DNA of 64,000 nucleotides from Sphingobacterium mizutaii (GCF_900187125.1 NZ_LT906468.1:620001-684000), one strand, 5' to 3'; shown: positions 9,445-19,163, counted from the stretch's first letter. Numbers and translations are program-made. Notes: generated from the sequence alone by a model not told the origin.

Positions 9445-10962
9445 ATGGCTTTATTGAATTCTCTTTTTACTTGGATAATGAAAAAGCGGATGCATCAGAT
9501 TGATCTATTCATGAAGTATCCTCACGATGTTCAAGATGAATGGTTTCAAAGCCTAGTTTCTGCTGCTGAAGCAACTGAATGGGGAAAGAAATATGGCTAT
9601 AACAGCATTTTTACCCCTGATGAATTCAAGGAACGTGTCCCAATCCAAGATTATGATGATATCAAGGGATATGTAGACCGCATGATTAAAGGTGAACAGA
9701 ATATCCTTTGGCCATCCGATATCAAATGGTTCGCGAAATCCTCGGGCACTACTTCAGACCGCAGTAAATTTATTCCAGTCAGTATCGAAGCGTTGGAAGA
9801 ATGCCATTACCAAGGGGGTAAGGACATGCTTTCCATCTATTGCCATAATAAGCCTGAAAACAAGGTCTTCACTGGGAAATCTGTCGTTATTGGCGGATCA
9901 TCACAGATCAATAATTTCAGCCCCGATTCTTACTATGGGGATCTGTCTTCCATCCTTATCCGCAATCTCCCTTTCTGGGCTGAGTTTAAACGGACACCTA
10001 ACATTGAGGTTACTTTAAATCCCAATTTCGAGGAAAAGATCGAGCAGATTGCGCAGATTACCATCAAGGAAAACGTAACGAGCTTGGCTGGTGTTCCGAC
10101 ATGGAACATGGTCATGGCAAACCGTATCCTTGAGATCACTGGAAAGGATAACCTATTGGAAGTATGGCCTAATCTTGAATTCTATAGCCATGGCGGCGTT
10201 AGTTTCAAGCCTTACAGAGAGCAGTTCAAGAAATTGATCCCTTCCGATAACATGTACTATCTGGAGAACTATAATGCTTCCGAAGGCTATTTCGGACTTC
10301 AAGACCGTTCTGATTCTGAGGATCTTCTGTTAATGCTGGACTATGGAATCTATTATGAATTCCTTCCAATGGACCAGATCAATGAAGAACACCCTAAGAC
10401 CTTATGTCTGCATGAGGTTGAATTGGGCAAAAACTACGCGTTGATCATTTCCACCAATGCGGGACTTTGGCGTTATAAGATTGGGGATACCATCCGTTTT
10501 ACTTCCTTGTCTCCTTATCGATTCCAGATATCGGGGCGAACAAAGCAATATATCAATACTTTTGGGGAAGAGGTAATCGTGGACAATGCGGACCAAGCAT
10601 TGCAGGTTGCTTGTAAGGCTACAGGAGCTACCATCCAAGATTATACAGCTGGTCCGGTGTATTTCAACGATAAGACCGCTGGTGCACATGAGTGGATCAT
10701 CGAGTTTGAACAAGAACCAGATGATTTCCAGAGATTTGGCGAAATCCTAGACGCCACCCTTCGGGAGATTAACTCCGACTACGACGCTAAACGTTATAAA
10801 AATATGGCTTTATCTTTCCCGATCATTCACAATGCGGCGAAGGGAAGTTTTTATACCTGGATGAAAAGTAGGGGGAAATTAGGAGGACAGAACAAAGTTC
10901 CTCGATTGGCTAATAGCAGGGAATACCTGGAACCACTATTGAAGTTAATCCAAGCATCTTAA
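9445..10962 (+). CDS. GH3 auxin-responsive-promoter family protein, acyl-adenylating enzyme
   Basis: This 505-residue cytoplasmic protein belongs to the GH3 family, which in plants joins amino acids to jasmonate or auxin through an acyl-adenylate. The phosphate-binding segment KSSGTTSDRSKFIP lies near residues 94-107. The adenylation-domain core includes YNASEGYFGLQDR and GLWRYKIGDTIRF, and a small C-terminal lid domain follows (about 390-505). Bacterial members are common in Bacteroidota, but I know no settled substrate. Co-transcription with lptB hints at envelope chemistry; that is only inference. Eight T residues follow the stop without a hairpin. Confidence 0.88.
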   Translation: MALLNSLFTWIMKKRMHQIDLFMKYPHDVQDEWFQSLVSAAEATEWGKKYGYNSIFTPDEFKERVPIQDYDDIKGYVDRMIKGEQNILWPSDIKWFAKSSGTTSDRSKFIPVSIEALEECHYQGGKDMLSIYCHNKPENKVFTGKSVVIGGSSQINNFSPDSYYGDLSSILIRNLPFWAEFKRTPNIEVTLNPNFEEKIEQIAQITIKENVTSLAGVPTWNMVMANRILEITGKDNLLEVWPNLEFYSHGGVSFKPYREQFKKLIPSDNMYYLENYNASEGYFGLQDRSDSEDLLLMLDYGIYYEFLPMDQINEEHPKTLCLHEVELGKNYALIISTNAGLWRYKIGDTIRFTSLSPYRFQISGRTKQYINTFGEEVIVDNADQALQVACKATGATIQDYTAGPVYFNDKTAGAHEWIIEFEQEPDDFQRFGEILDATLREINSDYDAKRYKNMALSFPIIHNAAKGSFYTWMKSRGKLGGQNKVPRLANSREYLEPLLKLIQAS

Positions 10963-11039
10963 TTTTTTTTATTTCTAGCCCAAAAGGCAGCTAGGTAGAT
11001 GTGGGTAATATGCGATATGTTATTCGGAGCAGCTATTGA

Positions 11040-11150
11040 TTAGGGACGGATTGCAGTTTTGTACAGGTAGATAAAAAAACCTAGGATAAATTTCCATACT
11101 CCAACTGTCGGAGTGGCTTGAGCATTAAAATCAGTCGATTGTCTTTCCAT
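11040..11150 (-). CDS. Possible 36-residue membrane-active peptide
   Basis: A short leftward frame starts at ATG 11150, preceded by CCTAAAA, and ends with TAA at 11040. It encodes a polar 18-residue N-terminus, then a hydrophobic stretch WKFILGFFIYLYKT and a basic end (AIRP). It would form one short membrane helix. It stands alone in a 613-bp spacer between GH3 and ilvE. I recognise no family and see no clear -7 element on this strand. Coding status depends on conservation in relatives. Confidence 0.35.
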   Translation of the reverse strand: MERQSTDFNAQATPTVGVWKFILGFFIYLYKTAIRP

Positions 11151-11192
11151 TTTTAGGATTACTTAGTTAAACCTTTAATTATATGCCTTTTA

Positions 11193-11306
11193 TTTTTAGC
11201 AAATCAAGCCTTTTTATTTTAGCAGCCTGTCCGAAAACAGAAATAAAAATTATCTTTTGCACTTACAATTCTTGGTTAGAAATCCTTTTCAAAGATTTGC
11301 TAAAAA
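11193..11306. repeat. Inverted repeat pair bounding about 114 bp
   Basis: TTTTTAGCAAATC at 11193-11205 is exactly reverse-complementary to GATTTGCTAAAAA at 11294-11306. The interior is AT-rich with no reading frame. The 13-bp ends could mark a small non-autonomous element or a long-stem RNA structure. The rest of the spacer up to ilvE holds only the palindrome at 11386-11407. Confidence 0.4.
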
Positions 11307-11385
11307 GCATTGAGCCTATTCCAAATACTGTACCGAGAAAGAAATCAAGTAATAAACAATAAATCTCCGCATTTTAGGGTATGAT

Positions 11386-11407
11386 CTGTATAGCAAACAC
11401 TATACAG
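11386..11407. promoter_or_regulatory. Perfect 8-bp inverted repeat upstream of ilvE
   Basis: CTGTATAG, a 6-nt spacer (CAAACA), then CTATACAG. A dyad of 22 bp in a gene-free stretch, 169 bp before the ilvE start, is the size of an operator for a dimeric regulator. The regulator is unknown. Confidence 0.35.
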
Positions 11408-11575
11408 TTATGAATAGGAAAACATACATATTTCATTATAGCTAAAATGCTAAATTCTTAAGAAATCAACAGGAGTCGCTCGCATTTGTGGAGATTGGAC
11501 GATTATAAATCCATTATTCATTTATGCTTTTGTTTTTTTTACCTAAATTGCACAGCAATAAATATTCTTTTTGAT

Positions 11576-12646
11576 ATGAGTGCCATAGATAATTTCACTA
11601 TTCAAGTTGAGCCTACCCAACAATCAAGAATTTCTCAAGTAGACTTCGATCATTTAGTTTTTGGAAAAATAATGTCTGACCACATGCTGGTTGCCAATTA
11701 TGACAACGGGCAATGGGAAGATGTTAAGATTGTGCCTTATGGGAACCTGAGTGTAAGCCCTTCCATGTCTGCCTTACATTATGGACAGGCTATCTTTGAA
11801 GGAATTAAAGGTTATAAATTCCAAGATGGCACCGTGAGCATCTTTCGCCCTGATAAAAACTGGGAAAGATTCAATAAATCTGCAAAAAGACTTGAAATGC
11901 CTGAAGTTCCTCAGGAAATCTTCTTGGATGGCTTAAAAAAACTATTGGATGTAGACCGTAACTGGATTCCATCCAAAGAAGGTACCGCACTTTATATCCG
12001 TCCTTTTATGTTCGGTACTGAAGCTGCTTTAGGTGTCCACCCTTCTAAATCTTATCAATTCATTATCATCACCTGTCCGGTTGGTGCTTATTATAGCAAA
12101 CCAATCAGCTTGAAAGTAGAAACACATTATACGCGTGCTGCTGAAGGTGGTGTTGGATTCTCTAAAAATGCAGGTAACTATGCCTTGTCACTTTATCCTA
12201 CTCAGTTGGCCAACAACGAAGGGTATGACCAAATCATGTGGACAGATGCATTGGAACACAAATACATTGAAGAAGCTGGAACAGCTAACTTGATCTTCCG
12301 CATTGGTGATACCATAATCACACCACATGGAGACACTATCTTACATGGTGTTACTAGACGTACCATTATGGAGCTTGCTGAGAAGTGGGGCTACAAAGCA
12401 GAACAGAGAAAAGTATCTGTAAAAGAACTGATCGATGGAATCGAAGCAGGAGATGTAACAGAAGCCTTTGCTGCTGGTACTGCTGCCACCATTACCCATA
12501 TCGATAGAATCGGATTCAATGGTCAAGACTACACACTTCCGCCTGTTGAAGGACGTGAGTTCTCTAACAAGGTGTTGGCTTATCTAAATGAATTGAGATA
12601 CGGAAAGATCGATGATCCATTTGGTTGGAACTATATCGTTAAGTAA
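11576..12646 (+). CDS. ilvE: Branched-chain-amino-acid aminotransferase IlvE
   Basis: The 356-residue product starts at the ATG at 11576 (MSAIDNFTIQ). An upstream in-frame ATG at 11486 would add 30 hydrophobic residues foreign to the family. This fold-type IV PLP enzyme transfers amino groups between glutamate and the keto acids of Val, Leu and Ile. The PLP lysine is Lys197 in GFSKNAGNYA. Also present are SALHYGQAIFEGIKGY near the N-terminus, the RPFMFGTEAALGV strand, and HKYIEEAGTANLIF, with EAGTAN contacting the cofactor. It is transcribed alone and followed by a clear terminator. Confidence 0.95.
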   Translation: MSAIDNFTIQVEPTQQSRISQVDFDHLVFGKIMSDHMLVANYDNGQWEDVKIVPYGNLSVSPSMSALHYGQAIFEGIKGYKFQDGTVSIFRPDKNWERFNKSAKRLEMPEVPQEIFLDGLKKLLDVDRNWIPSKEGTALYIRPFMFGTEAALGVHPSKSYQFIIITCPVGAYYSKPISLKVETHYTRAAEGGVGFSKNAGNYALSLYPTQLANNEGYDQIMWTDALEHKYIEEAGTANLIFRIGDTIITPHGDTILHGVTRRTIMELAEKWGYKAEQRKVSVKELIDGIEAGDVTEAFAAGTAATITHIDRIGFNGQDYTLPPVEGREFSNKVLAYLNELRYGKIDDPFGWNYIVK

Positions 12647-12673
12647 TTAAGAACTTATCAATATCCACATATA

Positions 12674-12700
12674 AGACCGTCCCTGAGGCGGTCTTTTTTA
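12674..12700 (+). terminator. Intrinsic terminator of ilvE
   Basis: The stem AGACCG/CGGTCT (12674-12679 with 12689-12694) is followed by a run of T residues to 12699, 28 bp after the ilvE stop. Confidence 0.85.
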
Positions 12701-13065
12701 TGCCTTTAACCTTCATTTTTCGCCCTCAATGCTCTTCGCGCAGTATCATCTATATTTCTTTTTTCCTAATTAATATTCAGCTCTTTTTAGAGATAAAAAG
12801 ATAGTTAATATTGCAGTTTTTGTTAAAAGAGTTAATCCTGATAAAATTATTTTACCTAAAAGAGCTACTTGACGATAATCGGCAATTAACAAAAACTACC
12901 TATTAACTGTTGCTGTTTAATTATTTCATAAAATTATTATCTCAATCGTTTTCGTAATTAACACAATCGTTTGTGTTAATTGATTGTTCGTGGAATATTA
13001 AATTATTCCCTACCATTATTCCAGAAATAGCCATATAAGTCTAAAAACTATTCACCGAAAATGAA
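12701..13065 (+). promoter_or_regulatory. Regulatory spacer of the first SusC/SusD operon, with a CG-centred palindrome
   Basis: This AT-rich spacer has no reading frame. AATTAACACAA at 12956-12966 and TTGTGTTAATT at 12971-12981 form a perfect 11-bp dyad around TCGT. The centre contains AATCGTTT, matching the LacI-family core AANCGNTT. A second CAATCGTTT lies about 24 bp upstream (12943-12951). The dyad ends 84 bp before the susC start, a suitable place for a repressor. No clear TTG/TAnnTTTG pair is visible. Confidence 0.4.
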
Positions 13066-16000
13066 ATGAGAAGAAAACATTACTTTAACAAAGTGAGGTT
13101 ATCAAAAGCGTTTATTCATTTTGCTTTAATATCCCCCTCGCTGCTCTTCGCTTCCACAACCTATGGAACTGAAGGGAAACCAATACTAGCGTCAAACTAC
13201 GCGACCAATTTTAAGATCAATCCTCTCCAAACGGAAATTACCGGAACAGTAAAAGATTTGGATGGCAATCCACTAGCAGGAGTGACCGTAGCGGTAAAGA
13301 ATGAAGGGCAAAGCACTTCTACAGGAACAGACGGTAAGTTTACTATTTCAGTGGCAAGCAGTTCATCCATCCTGACCTTTTCTTATATCGGTTTTCAACC
13401 GAAGGAAGTGACTGCTTCTGCTGCGAATAGCGTTATCCTTTCCCCTTCTGAAGATGCTCTTGATGAGATCGTGGTGGTCGGCTATGGTAACCAGAAAAAG
13501 ACCAACTTGACCAGTGCGGTATCCCAAGTAGATGCCAAGGTGCTCCAAAACAGACCTTCGCCAACCATTACCAATATGTTGCAAGGTGCAGCCCCTGGTT
13601 TGGTCGTGACAAGGAACTCGGGTAGACCCGGAGCCCAAGGCCTGAATATCTCCGTTCGCGGTGAAACTTCAGCGAATGGTTCCGTAGGTCCCTTGATCGT
13701 TATCGATGGAGTGATCAGTTCGGAGGAAACCTTTGTCGCTTTGAACCCAAATGATGTTGAAAACATCAGTATCCTGAAGGATGGAGGAGCGACCGCCATC
13801 TATGGTGCTCAATCTGCTGGTGGGGTAATCTTGGTAACAACCAAAAAAGGTACCTCTGGAGTGGGCAGGATATCCGTGTCCAGCAACTTAGGGATCCAAA
13901 GACCAGGCGCTATGCCCGATCGCCTTTCCTTGATCGATGAGATGAACTATGTAAACCTTGCCCGTAAAAATGCAGGTATTGCAGCAGAATACTCCGAGGA
14001 AGATTTAGGATACGCCGTAAACGGCCCTACCTTCGTGCTAGGTTCCAATGGTCAATGGAGAACATACAATCAACAAAATATCTTAGATCAGGTCATCCAA
14101 AAGAAATACAATATCTACAATAACAATATCCAGTTTTCTGGAGGTAGTGAAAAGATAACTTACATGGCTTCCTTGGGTAATATGACCCAAAACGGGATGT
14201 TTAAGGTCGGTGACGATAAATTCGCCAGGATCAATGCCAGGGCCAATATCTCAGCGCAGGTAAACGACTATTTGAAATTAGATATCGGCAACGCCTTTAT
14301 CAATCAAAAAACCGATAACCCGCAAGATGGTGGCTACTCCATCGATGGTGGTGGTAACTCCATTCTTAGGCAGTTCTATTCCTCGCGGATGAGGTTCCCG
14401 ATCTATAATGAAGATGGCACCTACTACAGAAGTGGAACTTCATCGGCCTTTGGTTATGCCATGATGAAGGACGGTGGTTTCAATGATGACCTCAAGAGAA
14501 CTTACTTCAACAATGTAACCGCTACGATCAACAATTTTGTGAAAGGCTTAGAGGTTAAGTTGATGTACAGCCGTGAAAGCATCGATCTTCAGAACAGAAA
14601 CTTCAGAAGAACGGTAGATTATTATTCTGGGCCAACACCAAACACAAAATCTCAATTGAATAACCCTAACAATTATTCAATTACCAATTACAAGACCTTG
14701 AAACAAAATGTGCAAGCGGTAGTTGATTATGATTTAACGGTTGCTGAGAATCATAATTTCCACTTAATGGGAGGTTATCAGTTTTATGACCATGAATACC
14801 AGTTTGTATCGGCTTCTTCCAAAAATCTATATGTAAATGATAATCCGAGTTTGAACTTCACCTCAGACCCATTGAATAAATCACATAGCCAATATGGTGA
14901 GCGTGAGAAAATGCAGTCTTATTTTGGTCGTTTCAATTACAACTACAAAGAAAAATACCTGTTCGAAGCGACTATCCGTAGCGATGAAAGCTCCAGGCTT
15001 TCTCCTAATGTGCGTGTAAAAGTCTTCCCTTCATTCTCTGCAGGTTGGAATGTGGCAAAAGAAGATTGGTTCCAAGGCGCTACAACTTATATCAACGAGT
15101 TGAAACCTAGAGTTTCTTGGGGTAAGGTAGGTTCCAAGATAGGTATCGGTTTTTATGATTACATCGCCCTCTTGGGGACCGGTTCCAATGTGCTCTTGAA
15201 TGATATCAAACAAACTTATATCACACAGGGAGCTCTTCCGGCTAAAGATCTTTCTTGGGAAACCATTGAAACCAGGAACTTAGGTCTAGATTTCAGTCTA
15301 TTGGACCGCAAGTTATTCGGTTCTTTTGATTACTTCCAAAAGTTCAACAACAATATGTTGGTGAGTATCAGTATGCCAGCAACGATTGGGGTCAATATTC
15401 CAAAATCAAACCAAGGGCAATTAAAGACTTGGGGTTGGGAAGCAAGCATAGGCTACCGTGATAAAGTTGGAGATGATTTTAACTATAACATCGGCGTTAG
15501 CTTAGCTGACAATAAAAACAAATTAGTGCGTTACGGTGGTGCAAATAACATCGTTTATTCCGGATCAAACAAGTTGGTTGAAGGCTATGCCATGAATTCA
15601 ATCTGGGCTTACAAAACCGATGGTTATTTCCAGAATGAAGCAGACTTGGAAAATGCACCGAGTTACGAGCGCTTCATCAACAAAACCGGCGTGCCGGGAA
15701 TCGGTGATGTGAAGTACCTGGACATTGACAATGATGGAATCATTACGCCAGGAGAAAACATCGTCGGAAAAACAGGAGACTTGGTTTATTTAGGTGATAC
15801 CAATCCGCGCTATCAATATGGAATCAATGCCTATTTAGGATATAAACATTTCGATTTTTCATTCTTTATCCAAGGTATCGGCAAGCGTTTCTTGAAACCT
15901 AGTAATGAATTGATCCAACCGCAGTTGTATTCCTACTACCTACCTATGGATTTCCAGATGGATTATTGGACCGAGGACAATAGAAATGCAGCCTTCCCTA

Positions 16001-16293
16001 GACCTTACCTAGAAGGAAGCCATAACTTCCAAAATTCAGATAAATGGTACTTGAGCGGTGCTTATGCCCGATTAAAGAATGTACAGTTAGGATATACCTT
16101 GAGCAAAGACCAAGTTGCGAAACTTCCTGTCAACAGGATTAGACTTTATGTATCTGCTGAAGATATCCTGACCATTTCAAAATTAGGCGTATTTAAAGGT
16201 GCAATTGACCCTGAGATCAGACCCGAAGACAGTAAGGTTTCCCCTTATCCATTCGCGACGACTGTTTCATTTGGTTTGAATATCGACTTATAA
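13066..16293 (+). CDS. SusC/RagA-type TonB-dependent outer-membrane transporter (pair 1)
   Basis: This 1075-residue outer-membrane transporter has a long N-terminal leader with a hydrophobic export core near residues 17-33. A carboxypeptidase-regulatory-like domain (about 57-115) follows. The SusC signature DEIVVVGYGNQKKTNLT then leads into the plug (about 130-260), which contains LIVIDGV and AIYGAQSAGGVILVTTKKG. The rest is a 22-strand-type barrel. SusC proteins take up oligomers with TonB energy, under the lid of a SusD lipoprotein, here encoded 10 bp downstream. No glycosidase is attached to this pair, so the substrate is unknown. The CG-centred dyad upstream suggests local repression. Confidence 0.93.
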   Translation: MRRKHYFNKVRLSKAFIHFALISPSLLFASTTYGTEGKPILASNYATNFKINPLQTEITGTVKDLDGNPLAGVTVAVKNEGQSTSTGTDGKFTISVASSSSILTFSYIGFQPKEVTASAANSVILSPSEDALDEIVVVGYGNQKKTNLTSAVSQVDAKVLQNRPSPTITNMLQGAAPGLVVTRNSGRPGAQGLNISVRGETSANGSVGPLIVIDGVISSEETFVALNPNDVENISILKDGGATAIYGAQSAGGVILVTTKKGTSGVGRISVSSNLGIQRPGAMPDRLSLIDEMNYVNLARKNAGIAAEYSEEDLGYAVNGPTFVLGSNGQWRTYNQQNILDQVIQKKYNIYNNNIQFSGGSEKITYMASLGNMTQNGMFKVGDDKFARINARANISAQVNDYLKLDIGNAFINQKTDNPQDGGYSIDGGGNSILRQFYSSRMRFPIYNEDGTYYRSGTSSAFGYAMMKDGGFNDDLKRTYFNNVTATINNFVKGLEVKLMYSRESIDLQNRNFRRTVDYYSGPTPNTKSQLNNPNNYSITNYKTLKQNVQAVVDYDLTVAENHNFHLMGGYQFYDHEYQFVSASSKNLYVNDNPSLNFTSDPLNKSHSQYGEREKMQSYFGRFNYNYKEKYLFEATIRSDESSRLSPNVRVKVFPSFSAGWNVAKEDWFQGATTYINELKPRVSWGKVGSKIGIGFYDYIALLGTGSNVLLNDIKQTYITQGALPAKDLSWETIETRNLGLDFSLLDRKLFGSFDYFQKFNNNMLVSISMPATIGVNIPKSNQGQLKTWGWEASIGYRDKVGDDFNYNIGVSLADNKNKLVRYGGANNIVYSGSNKLVEGYAMNSIWAYKTDGYFQNEADLENAPSYERFINKTGVPGIGDVKYLDIDNDGIITPGENIVGKTGDLVYLGDTNPRYQYGINAYLGYKHFDFSFFIQGIGKRFLKPSNELIQPQLYSYYLPMDFQMDYWTEDNRNAAFPRPYLEGSHNFQNSDKWYLSGAYARLKNVQLGYTLSKDQVAKLPVNRIRLYVSAEDILTISKLGVFKGAIDPEIRPEDSKVSPYPFATTVSFGLNIDL

Positions 16294-16303
16294 AATTGAC
16301 ATC

Positions 16304-18040
16304 ATGAAAAAGAGATTTATATATTTAATGATAGGTTCCCTGATCTTCTCAGGGTTAAGTTCTTGCGAAGTCAATGAGGTTCCGGAGACTTTCATGAACG
16401 ACGTCAATTACTGGAATACAGTAAACGACTTAAAAATGGCTGCCAACTATTTCTACACCACCTTACCTGGCTTAGCATCCGGCGATGTGTCAGAAGATGT
16501 CTGGTCTAGCTACGGTTTTTCCAATAGTGGCGATGCCACACGTATCAGCGACGGTTCAAGAGCCACTCCAGCTACCAGTGCTGATTATGATTATTTCTCC
16601 ATTTTCCAAGCGAACAAGCTGATTGAAAATGCACCCATTGTCTTAGAAAAAGGAGCTACAGAGAAAGAAGTAAACTGGTATGTTGGTGAGGCACACTTCT
16701 TCCGTGCGATGTCTTATTACAAGATGTTCATCCGTTTCGGTGGTGTTCCTATGATCACCAAGACCCTGAAAGTGGACGATCCTGAAGTTTTCGCTCCGCG
16801 TGCTTCCCGCGCAGAAATCCTAGATCTGATCTTGAAAGATCTGGATATCGCTGCCCAATACCTAAGGGGACATGATGAGCTAATCGCAGCAAAAGAGTAT
16901 GGTCGCATTTCAAAAACAGCTGCTTTGGCTTTCAAGGCTAGGGTCGCATTATTTGAAGGAACGAGAGAGAAATTCCATAAATATGGCGATGCCAAGAAAC
17001 ACCTGACCATCGCAAGGGATGCTGCCAAAGAAGTAATGGATTCTAAACAATATGCTTTGTTCTCGCAAGCCAAAACAGGAGCGAATGGACAAAGAACCGA
17101 TGAAGCCTATTATAATCTGTTCCAAATGGCAGGAGAGGGCAGTGCCAACAAAGAAAATGTCATTGTAAGGCAGTATGGTGTCAATCGCGAGAACAGTGTC
17201 ACCAGTACCCCTGTTCAGCGCTATTATGAAGGTAGTAACGCGGTGCCAACCCAGAATTTTGTAGACAATTATTTGATGGCGGATGGTTTGCCTATCAGTA
17301 AATCAAAATTATACGTGGAACCGACCAAGGATATGAAATATAATGCATATTTCAACAAAAAGGATCCTCGCATGAGTTTCACGCTATTCAAAACGGGAGA
17401 CGAATTTATCGCCAGCAGCGACTATACCATTCCTAACCCAAGGATGCACCGAAGTGGTTACGGAGTCCGCAAATATGCCAACAAGGAATATTGGGCCCTT
17501 CAGGCCTCCTATATTGACAAACCGGTCTTGAGATATGCTGAGGTCCTTCTGATCTATGCAGAGGCAAGCTATGAGCTCAACGAAAGCATCTCCGATGCTG
17601 ACCTGGACCAATCCATCAATCTGTTGAGAGCACGCCTTCCTCAGGTGAATATCGGGACAGCAGAAGCTCCAAATTTTGTGGATATGCCAAAGCTCAGCAA
17701 TGATTTTTTGAACATCAATGGCCTCAATATGCGCGAAGAAATCCGCCGAGAGCGTTCCGTGGAATTGGCTTTCGAAGGATTGGCTTATTGGGACATGATC
17801 CGTTGGAAAACCGCTGAAGTAGAAATGAAGAAACCTTTGATCGGTAGTTATCTATTCACCGAATTCCTGACCACAACAGGAGAAAAATGGGCAAGTGATA
17901 CGCCGGTTGACAGCAAAGGGCATATTATTTTACAGGAAGCCAACCTGCGCAAATTTGACCCTGAAAAAGATTATTTATGGCCTATTCCAACTAATGAAAT
18001 AGCTATAAACAATAAAATTGAACAAAACCCTAAATGGTAA
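16304..18040 (+). CDS. SusD/RagB-family nutrient-binding lipoprotein (pair 1)
   Basis: This 578-residue surface lipoprotein has the lipobox Gly-Leu-Ser-Ser-Cys with Cys21. SusD landmarks follow: KLIENAPIVLEKG, the TPR-containing region with EAHFFRAMSYYKMFIRFGGV, LRYAEVLLIYAEASYELN, the helix EIRRERSVELAFEGLAYWDM, and a closing LWPIPTNEI motif. It is the substrate-capturing lid of the SusC transporter encoded just upstream. Length is typical. The operon ends at a strong hairpin 16 bp after the stop. Confidence 0.93.
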   Translation: MKKRFIYLMIGSLIFSGLSSCEVNEVPETFMNDVNYWNTVNDLKMAANYFYTTLPGLASGDVSEDVWSSYGFSNSGDATRISDGSRATPATSADYDYFSIFQANKLIENAPIVLEKGATEKEVNWYVGEAHFFRAMSYYKMFIRFGGVPMITKTLKVDDPEVFAPRASRAEILDLILKDLDIAAQYLRGHDELIAAKEYGRISKTAALAFKARVALFEGTREKFHKYGDAKKHLTIARDAAKEVMDSKQYALFSQAKTGANGQRTDEAYYNLFQMAGEGSANKENVIVRQYGVNRENSVTSTPVQRYYEGSNAVPTQNFVDNYLMADGLPISKSKLYVEPTKDMKYNAYFNKKDPRMSFTLFKTGDEFIASSDYTIPNPRMHRSGYGVRKYANKEYWALQASYIDKPVLRYAEVLLIYAEASYELNESISDADLDQSINLLRARLPQVNIGTAEAPNFVDMPKLSNDFLNINGLNMREEIRRERSVELAFEGLAYWDMIRWKTAEVEMKKPLIGSYLFTEFLTTTGEKWASDTPVDSKGHIILQEANLRKFDPEKDYLWPIPTNEIAINNKIEQNPKW

Positions 18041-18056
18041 AATTGTAATAAGGACG

Positions 18057-18081
18057 AAAGGCTACCCTCGGGTAGCCTTTT
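18057..18081. terminator. Bidirectional terminator between susD and era
   Basis: AAAGGCTACCC pairs perfectly with GGGTAGCCTTT, flanked by A residues on one side and T on the other. It can serve both the rightward SusD transcript and the leftward era transcript. Confidence 0.85.
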
Positions 18082-18084
18082 CGT

Positions 18085-18963
18085 TTAATCTTCATATCCA
18101 AACCTCTTCAGGTAGTTTTTCTTGCTTCTCCAATCGGGTAGCACCTTCACGAACAGTTCCAAGAAGACCTTTCCGCCAATAAACTCCTCAATATCCTGAC
18201 GCGCATAGGTTCCGACTTTCTTGATCATGGCTCCAGCCTTTCCGATGATGATGTTCTTCTGCGAATCACGCTCTACTATGATTTCTGCCGCGATACGGGT
18301 AATATGTGCTTCTTCCTTGAATGAAGTCACCACCACCTCCGTACTATAAGGGATTTCCTTGTCATATAGTTTGAATACCTTCTCACGGATGATCTCAGAA
18401 ACAAAGAAACGCATGCTCTTATCGGTCAATTCATCCTTTTCATAATAAGGTGGGTGAACCGGTAGTTTACTTTTGATGTAAGCCATTACAGCTTCCACAT
18501 TATAACCCAACAAAGCAGAGATAGGGAATACTGTATCTGGATTGATCTTTTCTTCCCAGAAAGCAATCTTCGCTTTCACCTCTTCCTCGGATGACTTGTC
18601 GACTTTATTGATGATGACCGCAACTGGAGAACTAGTATTCCTTAATTTTTCCAATACATCGTTTTCATCGTATTTTTCATGGATGTCTGTAACAAATAAA
18701 ATAACGTCGGCATCGATCAAGGAACTCATCACGAAGTTCATCATCGACTCTTGAAGGTCATAATTCGGTTTAATTACTCCGGGAGTATCAGAAAAAACAA
18801 TCTGATAATCTTCATCGTTAACTATTCCGATGATACGATGTCTAGTTGTCTGAGCCTTAGGGGTTATGATGGACATCTTTTCACCCACTAGGGCATTCAT
18901 CAAGGTCGATTTACCCGCATTAGGCTTACCGATGATACTCACGAATCCTGCTTTATGTGACAT
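18085..18963 (-). CDS. era: GTPase Era, 16S rRNA maturation
   Basis: The product is 292 residues from the preferred ATG at 18963 (MSHKAGFVSIIGKPNAGKST). The upstream ATG at 19047 adds 28 residues absent from the family. G motifs are G1 GKPNAGKST (12-20), G2 threonines in PKAQTTRHRI, G3 DTPG, G4 NKVD and G5 SALLGYN. A KH domain (about 200-290) holds GKAGAMIKKVGTYARQDIE, which binds the 3' end of 16S rRNA. Era assists 30S assembly at the inner membrane. It runs leftward alone. Confidence 0.95.
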   Translation of the reverse strand: MSHKAGFVSIIGKPNAGKSTLMNALVGEKMSIITPKAQTTRHRIIGIVNDEDYQIVFSDTPGVIKPNYDLQESMMNFVMSSLIDADVILFVTDIHEKYDENDVLEKLRNTSSPVAVIINKVDKSSEEEVKAKIAFWEEKINPDTVFPISALLGYNVEAVMAYIKSKLPVHPPYYEKDELTDKSMRFFVSEIIREKVFKLYDKEIPYSTEVVVTSFKEEAHITRIAAEIIVERDSQKNIIIGKAGAMIKKVGTYARQDIEEFIGGKVFLELFVKVLPDWRSKKNYLKRFGYED

Positions 18964-19076
18964 TATTTGCTTTTTTATTTGTTTTACAAAGAAACAAATA
19001 ATATCTTTGTGCTCCAATTCGGAGATAGTATAATCTACTTTTAACAAATACCAACGTAGATTTCTAGAAAATATAT

Positions 19077-19149
<73 letters not shown>

Positions 19150-19163
19150 CTAAAAACAAAAAA

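Noticed and set aside
11401..11450. Leader peptide attenuating ilvE
   Set aside because: The only short frame there (starting ATGAATAGG) has no run of Ile, Leu or Val codons and no following attenuator stem.
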